A stretch of 64,000 bases of DNA from Rhodopseudomonas sp. BAL398 (GTDB lineage Bacteria; Pseudomonadota; Alphaproteobacteria; Rhizobiales; Xanthobacteraceae): positions 4,666,501 through 4,730,500 of the forward strand of contig NZ_CP133111.1 in assembly GCF_033001325.1 (NCBI RefSeq). Direction: 5' to 3'. Of the stretch, positions 16,865 to 29,055 are shown in pieces. The first letter of the stretch is position 1, and every line of letters begins with the position of its first letter. The position numbers and the translations under genes are program-made. Under the pieces are notes generated by a model, which was given only the letters and a program-made list of their open reading frames with translations, did not search any database and was not told the origin of the DNA.

Positions 16865-17200
16865 CCCGGAATGAGTGCAACACGGTGGAATTGCGCTCCG
16901 TGAATGCGACCGGTGCGGCTGATTACTGTGTGTTGCGTAGTTGGCAGGTCCCGAGCGCTAGTTTTGGCAACCGGAGGTGGTGCCGAGCGGTGTTCCCGTC
17001 GCAAGCGAAGTAACAGGAGACCCTTTTGCTCGTGCGCGGGGGTGCGAAAAAAGCGCCGCCCTAGTAATCATACGTAGTCCGGTCGCGCGGATTTGTCGCG
17101 TGTCGCTGACCTTATCGAACCAACTCTTCGTGGAATTCAAACCCGTAAAATTCCGCTCCGTGGAATCGCGTGTCTCGTCGAATACCCAGTGCGGTCAGCC
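16865..17200. other. Intergenic region between pnp terminator and chemoreceptor promoter
   Basis: No convincing gene. Two similar short segments are visible, GGAATTGCGCTCCGTGAAT (near 16888) and AAATTCCGCTCCGTGGAAT (near 17147), a diverged direct repeat of unknown meaning. Nothing else is recognised. Confidence 0.4.
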
Positions 17201-17204
17201 TCAT

Positions 17205-17233
17205 GAAAAAGGGGCGACCTTTCGGCCGCCCCT
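17205..17233 (-). terminator. Rho-independent terminator of pnp operon
   Basis: A GGGGCG / CGCCCC stem (17211-17216 / 17227-17232), extendable by CC/GG across one mismatch, is followed on the minus strand by TTTTTC. It lies 28 bases after the pnp stop and closes the rimP-to-pnp operon. Confidence 0.88.
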
Positions 17234-17260
17234 TGCTCATCATTGTTTGGATCGAAGGCG

Positions 17261-19417
<2,157 letters not shown>

Positions 19418-19635
19418 TGCGTGTTTCTTTCATGGGTTCACGAAAGGCGGCAACGCCAAATACCAAAAGACCATGCGCAAGATTGCGAGACGCTGAGCGC
19501 GCGATGGCGTCAGCGTCCGGCGATCCTGCCATGGTCTTCCGGTCGAAAATGGCGTCGATCCTCCCGGTGCGGGGATCAACCCGCGCGGCGGGCCATTGGC
19601 CCGTTGTCGCTCAGCGGCCGGAGTGCTGCTGAGCA

Positions 19636-19667
19636 AAAGCGTACAGGCAAATCAATTCGCCTGTACG
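19636..19667 (-). terminator. rpsO-pnp intergenic hairpin (terminator or RNase III site)
   Basis: A perfect 9-bp stem, CGTACAGGC / GCCTGTACG, with a 10-base loop. On the minus strand it is followed by CTTTTGC. It lies 75 bases after rpsO and about 220 bases before pnp. It may be a leaky rpsO terminator or the pnp leader processing site. The rest of the 325-base gap shows no gene. Confidence 0.7.
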
Positions 19668-19742
19668 GAACTCGATCGGCGGACCTGAAGGGAAGCGGAG
19701 ATCCGCTCCCAGGCCGCGCCGTTTAGGCGCGCGCGAATTCGA

Positions 19743-20012
19743 TCAGCGGCGGATGTTGTGCTTTTCGAGCATCGCCTTGTAGCGTTCCACGTCCTTCTTC
19801 TTGATGTAATCGAGAAGCGAACGGCGCGTGGACACCAGCTTCAACAGGCCGCGGCGCGAATGATTGTCCTTGCCGTGGGTCTTGAAGTGGCTGGTGAGGT
19901 TGACGATGCGTTCCGACAGGATCGCGATCTGAACCTCGGGCGAGCCGGTGTCGCCGGCCTTCTTGGCATTGGTCTTGATGACTTCCGCTTTGCGTTCTGC
20001 GGTAATCGACAT
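19743..20012 (-). CDS. rpsO: 30S ribosomal protein S15
   Basis: An 89-residue 16S rRNA-binding protein of the central domain, full length. The conserved signature is [31 protein letters not shown], written here as the segments [18 protein letters not shown] and [12 protein letters not shown]. It starts [12 protein letters not shown]. The stop of truB lies upstream with a two-base gap, so the genes are translationally close, and pnp follows. This truB-rpsO-pnp order is typical. Confidence 0.98.
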   Translation of the reverse strand: MSITAERKAEVIKTNAKKAGDTGSPEVQIAILSERIVNLTSHFKTHGKDNHSRRGLLKLVSTRRSLLDYIKKKDVERYKAMLEKHNIRR

Positions 20013-20014
20013 CG

Positions 20015-21127
20015 TCAGATACTTTCTTTGCGTGCCGAACTGGTCAGTCCGGTCAGGTTGAACACGCGCTTGGGGATGAGTTCGCCATTGCCAATCTCGG
20101 CGAGGGCCAAAAGCCGGCCTGCCACCGTGACATAGACTGTGCCGCTATCATTGGGCGCATCCCGTCCGCGCAACAAAACGGCCTGGCCCCGATGGAGCCT
20201 TGCCGCATCAGCCCGTGTGACGGCCAGCGCCGGGATGTCGTCCAGCGCGGTCTCAACGGGCAAAAGCGCGTCGGCGAGGCTACCCTCGCCAGACGCGGCT
20301 CTATCGCACAAAGCCTCCAACTGTTCCAGCGGAATCATGTCCGCCTCGCGGAATGGCCCGACCAGGGTGCGGCGCAACGCGCAAATATGCCCGTAGCAGC
20401 CGAGCAACCGGCCCATGTCGCGCGCCAGCGCCCGCACATAGGTCCCCTTGCCGCATTCCGCCTCGAACACCGCATGGTCGGCATCCGGCTGTTCGGTCAT
20501 GGTTAATTCGTGGATCACGACGGGGCGGGGAACCAGCGGCACGATTTCGCCGTCGCGCGCCATGTCGTAGGCGCGCTCGCCGGCGATCTTGATCGCCGAA
20601 TATTGCGGCGGGGTCTGCTCGATCGCCCCGGTGAATTGCGGTAGCAGCGCGCGGATCGCCTCCGCGGTGGGCCGCAACTCGCTGGTCTGCGTGGCCTTGC
20701 CCTCGGTGTCGTCGGTGTCGCGCTCCTCGCCCCACGCCACCGTGAAGCGGTAGCGCTTGCGGCCGTCCATCACGAAGGGAACGGTCTTGGTGGCCTCGCC
20801 CATCGCGATCGGCAAGCCGCCGGAGGCCAAGGGATCGAGCGTGCCGGCGTGGCCGGCGCGCTTGGCCGAGAACAACCGCTTCACCACCGCCACCGCGTGC
20901 GTCGAGGTCATGCCGATCGGCTTGTCGAGCACCACCCAGCCATGGACGTCGCGCTTGTCGCGCCGCGGCTGGTTGTTCTGGCGCTGCTTGCCGCCGCGCT
21001 GGCCGTTGCCACGCGGGTCGTTGTGCGAACGATCGGCGCGGGCTGGCTGCGCCGAAATATTTTCATCAGCGCCGGTCGGCTCGGTCGTCTGCGAGTCGAG
21101 AAGGGCGTCTGGCGTGGTCACGATCAT
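20015..21127 (-). CDS. truB: tRNA pseudouridine(55) synthase
   Basis: Makes pseudouridine 55 in the T-loop of tRNAs; 370 residues. A disordered N-terminal tail of about 60 residues rich in Gln/Arg/Asn precedes [13 protein letters not shown]. The catalytic Asp is in [27 protein letters not shown] and [12 protein letters not shown] are the standard RNA-binding segments. The ATG at 21127 overlaps the rbfA stop by one base (TGATG), which suggests translational coupling; a TTG at 21130 is possible. The charged tail makes it longer than E. coli TruB (314). Confidence 0.97.
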   Translation of the reverse strand: MIVTTPDALLDSQTTEPTGADENISAQPARADRSHNDPRGNGQRGGKQRQNNQPRRDKRDVHGWVVLDKPIGMTSTHAVAVVKRLFSAKRAGHAGTLDPLASGGLPIAMGEATKTVPFVMDGRKRYRFTVAWGEERDTDDTEGKATQTSELRPTAEAIRALLPQFTGAIEQTPPQYSAIKIAGERAYDMARDGEIVPLVPRPVVIHELTMTEQPDADHAVFEAECGKGTYVRALARDMGRLLGCYGHICALRRTLVGPFREADMIPLEQLEALCDRAASGEGSLADALLPVETALDDIPALAVTRADAARLHRGQAVLLRGRDAPNDSGTVYVTVAGRLLALAEIGNGELIPKRVFNLTGLTSSARKESI

Positions 21128-21540
21128 CAATTTCCGTCCGAATCCGGTTCGAGGTCCTTTTGTACTGCGGGTGTTCGCAGTAATTTCTCTATTCGTTCCG
21201 CTTCGGCGAATCGCTCGTCGATGCGGAAGCGAAGATCAGGGGCGAATTTCAGGTTAACGCGGCGCGCCACGGCGGTGCGGATGAACGGCTTGTTGGCCGC
21301 CAGCGCCTTCAGCACGATGTCGGTGTCGCGGCCGCCGAGCGGCATCACATAGACCGTCGCCAGTTTGAGGTCCGGCGACATCCGGACTTCGGGAACGGTG
21401 ATCAGATGGGATTCCAGAACCGGATCGTGGACATTGCCCTGCGACAGAACCTCGGCGACGGCGTGGCGGACGATCTCGCCGACCCGCAATTGCCGCTGCG
21501 AGCCGCCCGGACTGGTATTCTTCTCGTGATGGCGAGGCAT
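21127..21540 (-). CDS. rbfA: Ribosome-binding factor A
   Basis: A late 30S maturation and cold-adaptation factor; 137 residues. The KH-like fold is recognisable in [20 protein letters not shown], the strand [22 protein letters not shown] and the end segment [25 protein letters not shown]. It is coupled to truB by a one-base overlap. A 140-base gap to infB contains a paired palindromic element. Confidence 0.96.
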   Translation of the reverse strand: MPRHHEKNTSPGGSQRQLRVGEIVRHAVAEVLSQGNVHDPVLESHLITVPEVRMSPDLKLATVYVMPLGGRDTDIVLKALAANKPFIRTAVARRVNLKFAPDLRFRIDERFAEAERIEKLLRTPAVQKDLEPDSDGN

Positions 21541-21556
21541 GGCCGTCTCTCAAATC

Positions 21557-21645
21557 GGCGTCATGCCCGCGTTTGTCGCCGGCATCCACGCCTGTCTGTG
21601 TCTTGGTAAGACGTAGATGGCCGGAACAGGTCCGGCCATGACGCC
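21557..21645. repeat. Paired palindromic element (89 bp) between infB and rbfA
   Basis: The outer arms GGCGTCATG (21557-21565) and CATGACGCC (21637-21645) are perfect inverted repeats. Inside are a left palindrome ending GGCATCCACG and a right palindrome, ATGGCCGG-N7-CCGGCCAT (21617-21639), preceded by CGTAGATG. It has the same layout and nearly the same length as 42154-42241. Inside the operon mRNA it would form a long hairpin. Confidence 0.85.
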
Positions 21646-21680
21646 CATTTTCGATCGATGGCTCGCAGTAAGATTTGGAC

Positions 21681-24311
21681 TTACAGCGAGCGCTGGATCG
21701 TCTCGACGCGATAACACTCGATGACGTCACCGGCGCGCATGTCGCCGTAACTCTCGAACGCCATGCCGCATTCCTGACCGGAGGCGACTTCCTTCACTTC
21801 GTCCTTGAAGCGCTTGAGCGTCGACAGCTTGCCCTCGTGAACCACGACGTTGTCGCGGATCAGGCGGACATTGGCGCCGCGTTCGACATTGCCGTCGGTG
21901 ACGCGGCAACCGGCGACCTTGCCGACCTTGGAGATGTTGAAGACTTCCAGGATCAGCGCATTGCCCAGCATGGTCTCGCGCAGGGTCGGCGCGAGCAGGC
22001 CGCTCATCGCCTTCTTCACGTCGTCGACCAGGTCGTAGATGATGTTGTAGTAGCGGATTTCGATGCCGTTGCGCTTGGCCGCGGCGGCCGCTTCCTTGTT
22101 GGCGCGGACCGAGAAGCCGATGATCGCGGCGCCAAAACCTTCCGCCAGCGTCACGTCGGATTCCGAGATGCCGCCGACGCCGGCATGCAGGATCCGCGCG
22201 GCGACCTCGTCGGTGCCGAGCTTCTCCAGCGAGCCCAGGATCGCTTCCAGCGAGCCCTGCACGTCGGCCTTGATGATCAGCGGGAAGTCCTTGCGGCCGG
22301 TGGTCTTGAGCTGGCTCATCATCTGCTCGAGCGAACCGCGCATGCCGGTCGCCGAGGCGGCGGATTTCTCGCGCTTCTGATGTTCGCGGTAGCTGGTGAT
22401 TTCGCGGGCGCGGGCCTCGTTCTCGACCACCGCCATCCGATCGCCGGCCTCCGGCGGGCCGTTGAAGCCCAGAACCTCCACCGGAACCGACGGACCGGCC
22501 TCGGTCAGCGTCACGCCCTGATCGGAGATCAGCGCGCGGACGCGGCCCATTTCGGAGCCGGCCACGATGATGTCGCCGACCCGCAGGGTGCCGCGCTGAA
22601 CCAGCACGGTGGCCACGGGACCGCGGCCGCGATCGAGCTTGGCTTCGATCACGGTGCCCTCGGCGGGGCGCTCGGTATTGGTCTTCAGGTCCAGCAATTC
22701 GGCCTGCAGCGCGACCATTTCCAGCAGCTTGTCGAGATTGGTCTTGTTCTTGGCCGAAACCTCGACGTCGACGACGTCGCCGCCGAAGGATTCCACCTGA
22801 ACGCCATATTGCAGCAGCTCGGTGCGGACCCGCTCGGCCTTGGCGTCGGGCTTGTCGATCTTGTTGATCGCCACGATCATCGGCACGTTGGCGGCCTTGG
22901 CGTGGTTGATCGCCTCGATGGTCTGCGGCATCACGCCGTCATCGGCCGCCACCACCAGGATGACGATGTCGGTGACCTTGGCGCCGCGGGCACGCATCGC
23001 GGTGAACGCGGCGTGGCCCGGGGTGTCGATGAAGGTGATCTTCTTGCCGCTTTCCGGCGAGGTGACCTGATAGGCGCCGATATGCTGGGTAATGCCGCCG
23101 GCTTCGCCCGACACCACATTGGCGTGGCGCAGCGCGTCGAGCAGCGAGGTCTTGCCGTGGTCGACATGGCCCATCACGGTCACCACCGGCGAACGCGGCT
23201 CGGTGTCGGTGGAATCCTCGACCGTATCGAACAGGCCTTCCTCGACGTCGGATTCGGCGACGCGCTTGACGGTATGGCCCATTTCTTCGGCCAGCAATTG
23301 CGCGGTGTCGGCGTCGATCACGTCGTTGATCTTGTGAATCGCGCCCTGCTTCATCAGCAGCCGGATCACGTCCACGGCGCGCTCGGCCATACGGTTGGCG
23401 AGCTCCTGAATGGTGATGGCTTCGGGAATCGTCACTTCGCGAATGAGCTTTTCCTTCGGCTCCTTCGAGGCATTGCCCTTGAGGCGCTGGGTGCGGCGGC
23501 GGAACGAGGCGATCGAACGCTCGCGCACGTCGTCGGCGGACAGCGCCGTGACCAGGGTCAGGCGGCCACGCTGCTTGGCGGGCGCCGGCTTGGCGGTGGT
23601 TTTCGGCGGGGTGACCGGGCGGGCGACGCCGCCGGGGCCACGGCGGATCTGGCGCGGACCTTCATCCTCGTCGGTGGCATCGGCGGCGACGCCCGGGGCG
23701 CGCGCGGGCGGGGTGGCGGCGCTGGGGGTGCGCGCAGCCGCGGCTGCGGCGGCGGCCTTCTTGGCCTCCTCCTCGCCAAATCGCTTCTTGGCTTCGCGCT
23801 CGGCCTTGGCCTTGGCCTCTTCATCGGCGCGGTGGCGCTCTTCCTCGGCCTTGCGGCGGGCCTCGGCGGCTTCGCGCTCGGCCTGCTCGATGCCTTCCTT
23901 GCTGTTGCGGCGCGCGATTTCGGCTTCGGCGAGGCGGCGCTCTTCGATATCGCGCAGCCGGGCGTCGGCCAGCGCGTTGGCGCGCGCGGCTCGCTCGTCT
24001 TCGGACAGTTTTTGCAGCACCACGCCAGAACCGCTGCGCGACGATGACGAGTGCGAACGCGACACGGGCGGGCGGGCGGGCGGCTGCGGCCGCGGCGCCA
24101 CGGCTGCGGGGGCCGGCGTCGGCGCCGGTTGCGCCTCGTTCGGTCCGTCGCCGCCGATCCGGCGCTTGCCGCGTTTCTCGACCACCACCTGTTTGGTACG
24201 GCCATGGCTGAAGCTCTGGCGCACGACGCCCTGCTCGACGCGGGGCTTCAGCGTCAAGGTCTTGGTCGGCACACTCAGAGTCTTGTCGCCAGGAGTTTTC
24301 GTATCAACCAT
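21681..24311 (-). CDS. infB: Translation initiation factor IF-2
   Basis: The GTPase that brings fMet-tRNA to the 30S subunit; 876 residues. The N-terminal third is low-complexity, with a highly charged helical stretch of Ala, Glu, Arg and Lys from about residue 90 to 200. The IF2_N domain is at [19 protein letters not shown]. The G domain begins [15 protein letters not shown] (G1), with IDTPGHAAF (G3) and [10 protein letters not shown] (G4). Domains II-IV follow, ending [14 protein letters not shown]. It follows ylxR with a 64-base gap. Its position, nusA-ylxR-infB, is conserved. Confidence 0.98.
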   Translation of the reverse strand: MVDTKTPGDKTLSVPTKTLTLKPRVEQGVVRQSFSHGRTKQVVVEKRGKRRIGGDGPNEAQPAPTPAPAAVAPRPQPPARPPVSRSHSSSSRSGSGVVLQKLSEDERAARANALADARLRDIEERRLAEAEIARRNSKEGIEQAEREAAEARRKAEEERHRADEEAKAKAEREAKKRFGEEEAKKAAAAAAAARTPSAATPPARAPGVAADATDEDEGPRQIRRGPGGVARPVTPPKTTAKPAPAKQRGRLTLVTALSADDVRERSIASFRRRTQRLKGNASKEPKEKLIREVTIPEAITIQELANRMAERAVDVIRLLMKQGAIHKINDVIDADTAQLLAEEMGHTVKRVAESDVEEGLFDTVEDSTDTEPRSPVVTVMGHVDHGKTSLLDALRHANVVSGEAGGITQHIGAYQVTSPESGKKITFIDTPGHAAFTAMRARGAKVTDIVILVVAADDGVMPQTIEAINHAKAANVPMIVAINKIDKPDAKAERVRTELLQYGVQVESFGGDVVDVEVSAKNKTNLDKLLEMVALQAELLDLKTNTERPAEGTVIEAKLDRGRGPVATVLVQRGTLRVGDIIVAGSEMGRVRALISDQGVTLTEAGPSVPVEVLGFNGPPEAGDRMAVVENEARAREITSYREHQKREKSAASATGMRGSLEQMMSQLKTTGRKDFPLIIKADVQGSLEAILGSLEKLGTDEVAARILHAGVGGISESDVTLAEGFGAAIIGFSVRANKEAAAAAKRNGIEIRYYNIIYDLVDDVKKAMSGLLAPTLRETMLGNALILEVFNISKVGKVAGCRVTDGNVERGANVRLIRDNVVVHEGKLSTLKRFKDEVKEVASGQECGMAFESYGDMRAGDVIECYRVETIQRSL

Positions 24312-24375
24312 TCAGTAGTCCCAATCTCTAAACCTTGTGCGCATCCGCACAGTCGTTTTCAGCAAACGGTCGTTT

Positions 24376-25098
24376 TCAGCAAGGTGTCTCAGCAGCGTCT
24401 TTCGGCGTATTCATGCGCATTTTGGCCGTAGCGGCATTCGCATCGCCATCGTCCGCCAGCCGGTATCGGACCAGGATCTGGCAGCGCGACAGGAATGTTT
24501 TGCCGGCCGAGCCCGCAAGCACGGCAGCATGTATCACATTTGACCGGCCTAATGCCAAATCCAATTCGTCCGAAGTCAACGCCGTGACAATCAAAATGTC
24601 ACGCGAGCCGGTCGCAATCCCGTCATTTTGGCGCGCCACGGCGTCCAGCTTGCGGATTCCGTCGGCGGCGCCGTCCGAGGCGTGGATCAGCGCCACCGCC
24701 TGGCGGCCCTGCAGCGCGGCCTCGACCCGGGTGAAACCGGACACCACCTGGCTGGCCTTGGCGGCCATCGCCAGCGCATCCAGCACGCCGCGCGCCAGCA
24801 TGGCGTCGGTGTCCTGCGCCAGGGTCGGCGCGGCTTTGATGTTGGTCTTGAAGCCGCGCGCAAACACATTGCGCCGCACGGCTTCGGTGACCGTCTTGTG
24901 CGAGGCCGAGACCCACAGGCCGCGCCCCGGAAGCTTGCGCTTGAGATCGGCGATCACCTCGCCGGTGGGCGCGACGACGAACCTAATCAGTTCGTCTATC
25001 GGCCGCACCTGCCGTGACACGGCGCACATCCGCTCGGTCGCGGACTTTGGGGTCCGCGGTCCGTTGTCGAGATCTGCCTGGTCGGCGACTGCGAGCAT
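24376..25098 (-). CDS. YlxR-family RNA-binding protein with L7Ae-like C-terminal domain
   Basis: 240 residues. The N-terminal DUF448/YlxR domain runs from ERMCAVSRQVRPIDELIRFV to GRGLWVSASH and VFARGF (about residues 20-85). A second domain, from LDALAMAAKASQVVSGFTRVEAAL to AVALIHASDGAADGI, has the look of a ribosomal L7Ae/L30e fold; such fusions are usual in alphaproteobacteria. I used the ATG at 25098, with AAGGGCGG upstream; the frame to 25191 overlaps nusA and is not conserved. It starts 17 bases after the nusA stop. It is a presumed nucleic-acid-binding factor in the nusA-infB operon; its role is not established. Confidence 0.9.
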   Translation of the reverse strand: MLAVADQADLDNGPRTPKSATERMCAVSRQVRPIDELIRFVVAPTGEVIADLKRKLPGRGLWVSASHKTVTEAVRRNVFARGFKTNIKAAPTLAQDTDAMLARGVLDALAMAAKASQVVSGFTRVEAALQGRQAVALIHASDGAADGIRKLDAVARQNDGIATGSRDILIVTALTSDELDLALGRSNVIHAAVLAGSAGKTFLSRCQILVRYRLADDGDANAATAKMRMNTPKDAAETPC

Positions 25099-25114
25099 GC
25101 GAATGGCACCGCCC

Positions 25115-26728
25115 TTAAACCGGCTGGTCTTCGGCCGCCTCGGCCGGGTCGGTGGCCTTGGCCAGATCGGCCTCGGTGATCCAGCCGGCAATCACGCGGG
25201 CCTGCATGATCAGATGCTCGGCGTCCTCGCGCGAAATCTCGCTGGCGTCGAGAATCCCGGGATGCTTGACCGGCTCGGCGCCTTCCTTGCGCTCGCTCCA
25301 GCCGACCAGGTCGTCGGTGGCGCAGCCGGCCAGATCTTCGACGGTCTTGATGTCGTTCTCGCCGAACTTGACCAGCATTTTCGAGGTCACGCCGGGTACC
25401 GTCTTCAACGCGTCATCCACACCGAGTTCCTTACGTTTTGTTTCAAGCTCGGACTCGAGCTGTTCGAGATATTCGCGGGCTCGGCTCTGCAATTCGTTCG
25501 CCGTCTCCTCGTCGAAGCCCTCGATGCTGGCGAGTTCCCTGGAATCGACCAGCGCGAGCTCCTCGACCGAGGTGAAGCCTTCCGATGCCAAGAGCTGGCC
25601 GACGACTTCGTCGACGTTCAGCGATTCCATGAAGACCCGGGTCGAATTCTCGAAATCGGCCTGGCGGCGCTCGGATTCCTCCTGCTCGGTCAGGATATCG
25701 ATATCCCAGCCGGTCAGCTGCGAAGCGAGGCGGACATTCTGCCCGCGGCGGCCGATTGCAAGGGATAATTGGTTATTGGTGTCGGGGACCACAACCTCGA
25801 TCCGCTCGCGATCTTCATCGATCACGACTTTGGAGACCTCGGCGGGCGCCAGCGCGTTGACCACGAAGGTCGCGATGTCGGGCGACCACGGGATGATGTC
25901 GATCTTCTCGCCCTGCAGCTCGTTGACCACGGCCTGGACCCGGGAGCCGCGCATGCCGACGCAGGCGCCGACCGGATCGACCGAGGAATCCCGGGAAATC
26001 ACCCCGATCTTGGCGCGCGAGCCGGGGTCGCGGGCGACCGCCTTGATCTCCACGATACCATCATAGATTTCAGGCACTTCCTGCGCGAACAGCTTGGCCA
26101 TGAACTGCGGATGGGTGCGCGACAGGAAGATCTGCGGGCCGCGGGTTTCCCGCCGCACGTCGAAAATATAGGCCCGCACCCGGTCGCCGTTGCGGAACAC
26201 TTCGCGCGGCAGCATCTCGTCGCGTCGCACGATCGCTTCGCCGCGGCCGAGATCGACGATCACGCTGCCATATTCGACGCGCTTGACGATGCCGTTGACG
26301 ATGTCGCCGATGCGATCCTTGAATTCCATATATTGCCGGTCACGCTCGGCCTCGCGCACCTTCTGCACGATCACCTGCTTGGCCGACTGCGCGGCGATGC
26401 GGCCATATTCCAGCGGCGGCAGGGTGTCGGCGATGGTGTCGCCGATTTGGGCGCCCGGATTGGCGCGCTGGGCGTCTTTCAGCGAGATCTGGTTGGAGGA
26501 GTTCTCGACCTCCTCGACCACCAGCATGTGGCGCGACAGCCGCAACTCGCCCTTCTTGGCGTCGATCTCGGCATGAACGTCGGTTTCGGAGCCGTAACGG
26601 GCGCGCGCCGCTTTGGCGATCGCGTCTTCCATCGCCTCGATCACGATCGAGCGGTCGATCGATTTTTCCCGCGCGACGGCGTCCGCAATCTGCAGAAGTT
26701 CGAGCTTGTTGGCGCTGACAGCTGCCAT
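25115..26728 (-). CDS. nusA: Transcription termination/antitermination factor NusA
   Basis: Binds RNA polymerase and nascent RNA to control pausing and termination; 537 residues. The N-terminal domain starts [19 protein letters not shown] and contains [11 protein letters not shown]. An S1 domain ([22 protein letters not shown]) is followed by two KH domains ([18 protein letters not shown] and [15 protein letters not shown]). The C-terminal acidic helix-hairpin-helix repeats are those found in proteobacterial NusA. AAGGAG precedes the ATG at 26728. The open frame runs on to 27289, but that part is the antisense-free overlap with rimP in another frame. The gap after the rimP stop is two bases. 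Confidence 0.97.
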   Translation of the reverse strand: MAAVSANKLELLQIADAVAREKSIDRSIVIEAMEDAIAKAARARYGSETDVHAEIDAKKGELRLSRHMLVVEEVENSSNQISLKDAQRANPGAQIGDTIADTLPPLEYGRIAAQSAKQVIVQKVREAERDRQYMEFKDRIGDIVNGIVKRVEYGSVIVDLGRGEAIVRRDEMLPREVFRNGDRVRAYIFDVRRETRGPQIFLSRTHPQFMAKLFAQEVPEIYDGIVEIKAVARDPGSRAKIGVISRDSSVDPVGACVGMRGSRVQAVVNELQGEKIDIIPWSPDIATFVVNALAPAEVSKVVIDEDRERIEVVVPDTNNQLSLAIGRRGQNVRLASQLTGWDIDILTEQEESERRQADFENSTRVFMESLNVDEVVGQLLASEGFTSVEELALVDSRELASIEGFDEETANELQSRAREYLEQLESELETKRKELGVDDALKTVPGVTSKMLVKFGENDIKTVEDLAGCATDDLVGWSERKEGAEPVKHPGILDASEISREDAEHLIMQARVIAGWITEADLAKATDPAEAAEDQPV

Positions 26729-26730
26729 GT

Positions 26731-27504
26731 TCAGTCTCCTTCGGGGGTGTCGATGTCGCCGCGCCGCGCACGTTCGGCGGCGAGACGGTGTTCCTTGGTA
26801 TTCTTCGGCGGCGTCTTGGCCACGGCCTTCTTCGGCTTCGGCTTCGGCGCGTTGCTCTTGGTCGGGTCGCTTTTCTTGGCATGCGGCGGCGGCACCGGCA
26901 GAATTCCCAGATTCTGCTTCATCTCGCGCTCGGCAATCTTGCCGCGCCGCATCGATTCGGCGATCAATTCGTCGGTCAGCACCAGATTGGCGCTGCCAAT
27001 ATCTTCCAGCGGCAGCAAGGTGTTGGGGTCCTCGCCGTCGCGCGCGCCTTCGCGCGCCAACACAACGGCGCCATCCTCGATCGGGCCCAGCAGGCCGCGG
27101 AAGCGCTTGCGGCCACCGACCGCGACGGCCATCTCGATCTTGACCAGATAGCCCTGATAACGCTCGAAATCGGTGCGGCGCACCAGCGGGCGGTCGATTC
27201 CGGGTGAGGAAATTTCCAGCCGATAGGCGCGTTCGATCGGGTCGGCGATGTCGAGCACCGGCGACAGCGCGTGGGAAATTGCCTCGCAATCCTCGACCAG
27301 CATGGTGCCGTCGGGGCGCTCGGCCATGATCTGGACCGTGCAGCCGAGTTCGGCCGACACTTTGATCCGGACCAGACGGTAGCCCAACCCCTGCAGGACA
27401 GGACCCGCGACGGCAGCCACCCGCGCCGCCACGCCCGGCTCAACAACGAGCCGCGGCTCTGAGAGCAGATCAAACTCCACGGCACCAACGGTCGGATCGG
27501 TCAT
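26731..27504 (-). CDS. rimP: Ribosome maturation factor RimP
   Basis: A 30S maturation factor; 257 residues. The two-domain core includes [39 protein letters not shown] and [22 protein letters not shown]. The C-terminal 60 residues are a Lys/Pro-rich basic tail absent from short RimP proteins (about 150). I used the ATG at 27504 ([11 protein letters not shown]); the open frame to 27831 covers the leader and promoter and is not coding. It is the first gene of the operon down to pnp. Confidence 0.95.
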   Translation of the reverse strand: MTDPTVGAVEFDLLSEPRLVVEPGVAARVAAVAGPVLQGLGYRLVRIKVSAELGCTVQIMAERPDGTMLVEDCEAISHALSPVLDIADPIERAYRLEISSPGIDRPLVRRTDFERYQGYLVKIEMAVAVGGRKRFRGLLGPIEDGAVVLAREGARDGEDPNTLLPLEDIGSANLVLTDELIAESMRRGKIAEREMKQNLGILPVPPPHAKKSDPTKSNAPKPKPKKAVAKTPPKNTKEHRLAAERARRGDIDTPEGD

Positions 27505-27640
27505 ATCCAGGGTCAATTTGTCCAGGCTCGATTTGCTTGCTGGTCTGTATTTGTACGGTCGCGGGTGAAAGTCCGGCTTCGGCCTGGCGGCTGCTGTGCC
27601 CGCGTCGATCCGGCGTGTTCGGTGCGGTCCGTCCAGGTAA

Positions 27641-27699
27641 TAAAAAAGAGCGGGTCCCGAGGGGCCCACTCTCAATACACCATGTATGAGAACTAAGTT
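27641..27699 (-). ncRNA. rimP leader, putative attenuator
   Basis: A leader of about 60 bases before rimP. Read on the minus strand, a first hairpin (CTCATACA-TGG-TGTATTGAG) is followed by a GC-rich terminator stem, GAGTGGGCCC / GGACCCGCTC, and then TTTTTTA (27641-27647 on the plus strand reads TAAAAAA). A full intrinsic terminator between promoter and first gene fits the rimP leader described for alphaproteobacteria as a transcription attenuator. The regulating ligand is unknown; NusA or ribosome-state feedback is a guess. Confidence 0.8.
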
Positions 27700-27705
27700 G
27701 CGCCT

Positions 27706-27734
27706 GATATAGCGGTTTTCGGACCACGCGGCAA
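27706..27734 (-). promoter_or_regulatory. Predicted sigma-70 promoter of rimP-nusA-infB-pnp operon
   Basis: On the minus strand, TTGCCG (27734-27729), 17 bases, then TATATC (27711-27706). Transcription would start near 27699, just before the attenuator-like leader. Confidence 0.6.
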
Positions 27735-27881
27735 GGGGCACTGCACCCGGAACCGATAGTTTTGCGAGTGTCTCGCGGCTGCAAGCCGCCAGATCTTGGC
27801 GCACGGGCTGCGATCGCAACCCTTCATTCACGCCGCCGCACTAGGTTGCGCTCCTCGCTTGCCGCCACAAAGTCTGATTCG

Positions 27882-28967
27882 ATGCTTGCTGCCCACTCGC
27901 TGATCTCCGGCCTCGACGACGTCGTCAATCATGACGACCCGATGCGCCGTGCCGAGGCGCTGCGGAAAGTGTCCGAACTATTTGTCCAGGGGGCCGCTGT
28001 TTTCCGCGCCGACCATGTGGCGCTGTTCGACGGCGTTCTCACTCGGCTGCTGAACGGCGCCGAGACGGATGTGCGTAGCGAGCTCGCCGCCCGCTTCGCG
28101 GCGCTGACCCATGCGCCGCCGGATCTGCTTCGCCAGCTGGTCGGCGACGAGGACATCGGGATAGCCGGGCCGCTGTTGCGGCACTCGCCGCTGATCGATG
28201 ACCTCACATTGGTGGAGATCTCGCGGTCGCGGGGGCAAACGCATTTGATGGCGATTTCCGAGCGGCCATTGGTGTCGCCGCTGATCACCGATGTGATCGT
28301 GCGGCGCGGCGACCGCGACGTGGTGCGCAAGATCGCCGGCAATGCCGGCGCGCAATTCTCGACGGCGGGCTTCAACGGGTTGGTCAGGCGCTCCGCACAG
28401 GACGGCGTTTTGGCGCTCGCGGTCGGCCAGCGCGACGATCTGTCGGCGCCGCTGCTGAAGGACCTGTTGGCCTGTTCGGCCGACGGCGTGCGACGGCGGC
28501 TGTTCGACGCGGCGCGGCCAAGCGCCAAGATCGCGATCAACCGGGCGATGAGCGAATTGTCGAGCGCGCCGACCCGGCCCAAGGTGGAGCGCGACTACGG
28601 AGCGGCGCAACGCGCGGTCGTGGCGCTGCTGAATGCCGGGGCCCTGACCGAAGCCGCCGTCCTGGACTTCGCCAGATCGTTTCATCACGAGGAGACGGTC
28701 GCGGCGCTGTCGGCGTTGTCCGGTTTGCGATTGGCAACGCTCGATCAGCTGCTGAGCGGCGAACGCAACGATCCGGTCCTGATTCTCGGCAAGGCACTGG
28801 GCTTCGGATGGGCCGCGGTGCGGGCCATGATCGGGCTGCGCAGCGGCCCGGCCCGGGGGCCTTCGCCCGCGGACCTCGAGGAAGCCCGGCAGAACTTCGA
28901 ACGGCTGGCGCCCGCCACCGCGCAACGCGTGCTGGGCTTCTGGCGGACGCGGCAGTCCGACGAATAG
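27882..28967 (+). CDS. DUF2336 family protein
   Basis: A 361-residue soluble, almost wholly alpha-helical protein of unknown function, recognised as DUF2336 by its repeated helical pattern. Examples are AALFRADHVALFDGVLTRLL-like segments, EISRSRGQTHLMAISERPLVSPLITDVIVRRGD and VVRKIAGNAGAQFS. Such proteins look like HEAT-type helical repeats and occur widely in Rhizobiales. I used the ATG at 27882 (MLAAHSLISGL); the frame opens at 27762, inside the divergent rimP promoter region, and that tail is not conserved. It is divergent from rimP. No partner gene is evident; the downstream dioxygenase gene starts 88 bases later. Confidence 0.85.
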   Translation: MLAAHSLISGLDDVVNHDDPMRRAEALRKVSELFVQGAAVFRADHVALFDGVLTRLLNGAETDVRSELAARFAALTHAPPDLLRQLVGDEDIGIAGPLLRHSPLIDDLTLVEISRSRGQTHLMAISERPLVSPLITDVIVRRGDRDVVRKIAGNAGAQFSTAGFNGLVRRSAQDGVLALAVGQRDDLSAPLLKDLLACSADGVRRRLFDAARPSAKIAINRAMSELSSAPTRPKVERDYGAAQRAVVALLNAGALTEAAVLDFARSFHHEETVAALSALSGLRLATLDQLLSGERNDPVLILGKALGFGWAAVRAMIGLRSGPARGPSPADLEEARQNFERLAPATAQRVLGFWRTRQSDE

Positions 28968-29055
28968 CCGCGCGGCGCTTGCGGCTGACAAGCCTGTGCA
29001 ATTCCTTCTATGCTGACGCAACGGCGCGACACAGCGCCATTGCGGGGGAGGATCC

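Noticed and set aside
21675-24047. 790-residue open frame on the plus strand
   Set aside because: Antisense to infB, which is unmistakable.
26729-27289. N-terminal extension of nusA
   Set aside because: It runs through rimP in another frame, has no similarity, and a strong ribosome site marks the ATG at 26728.
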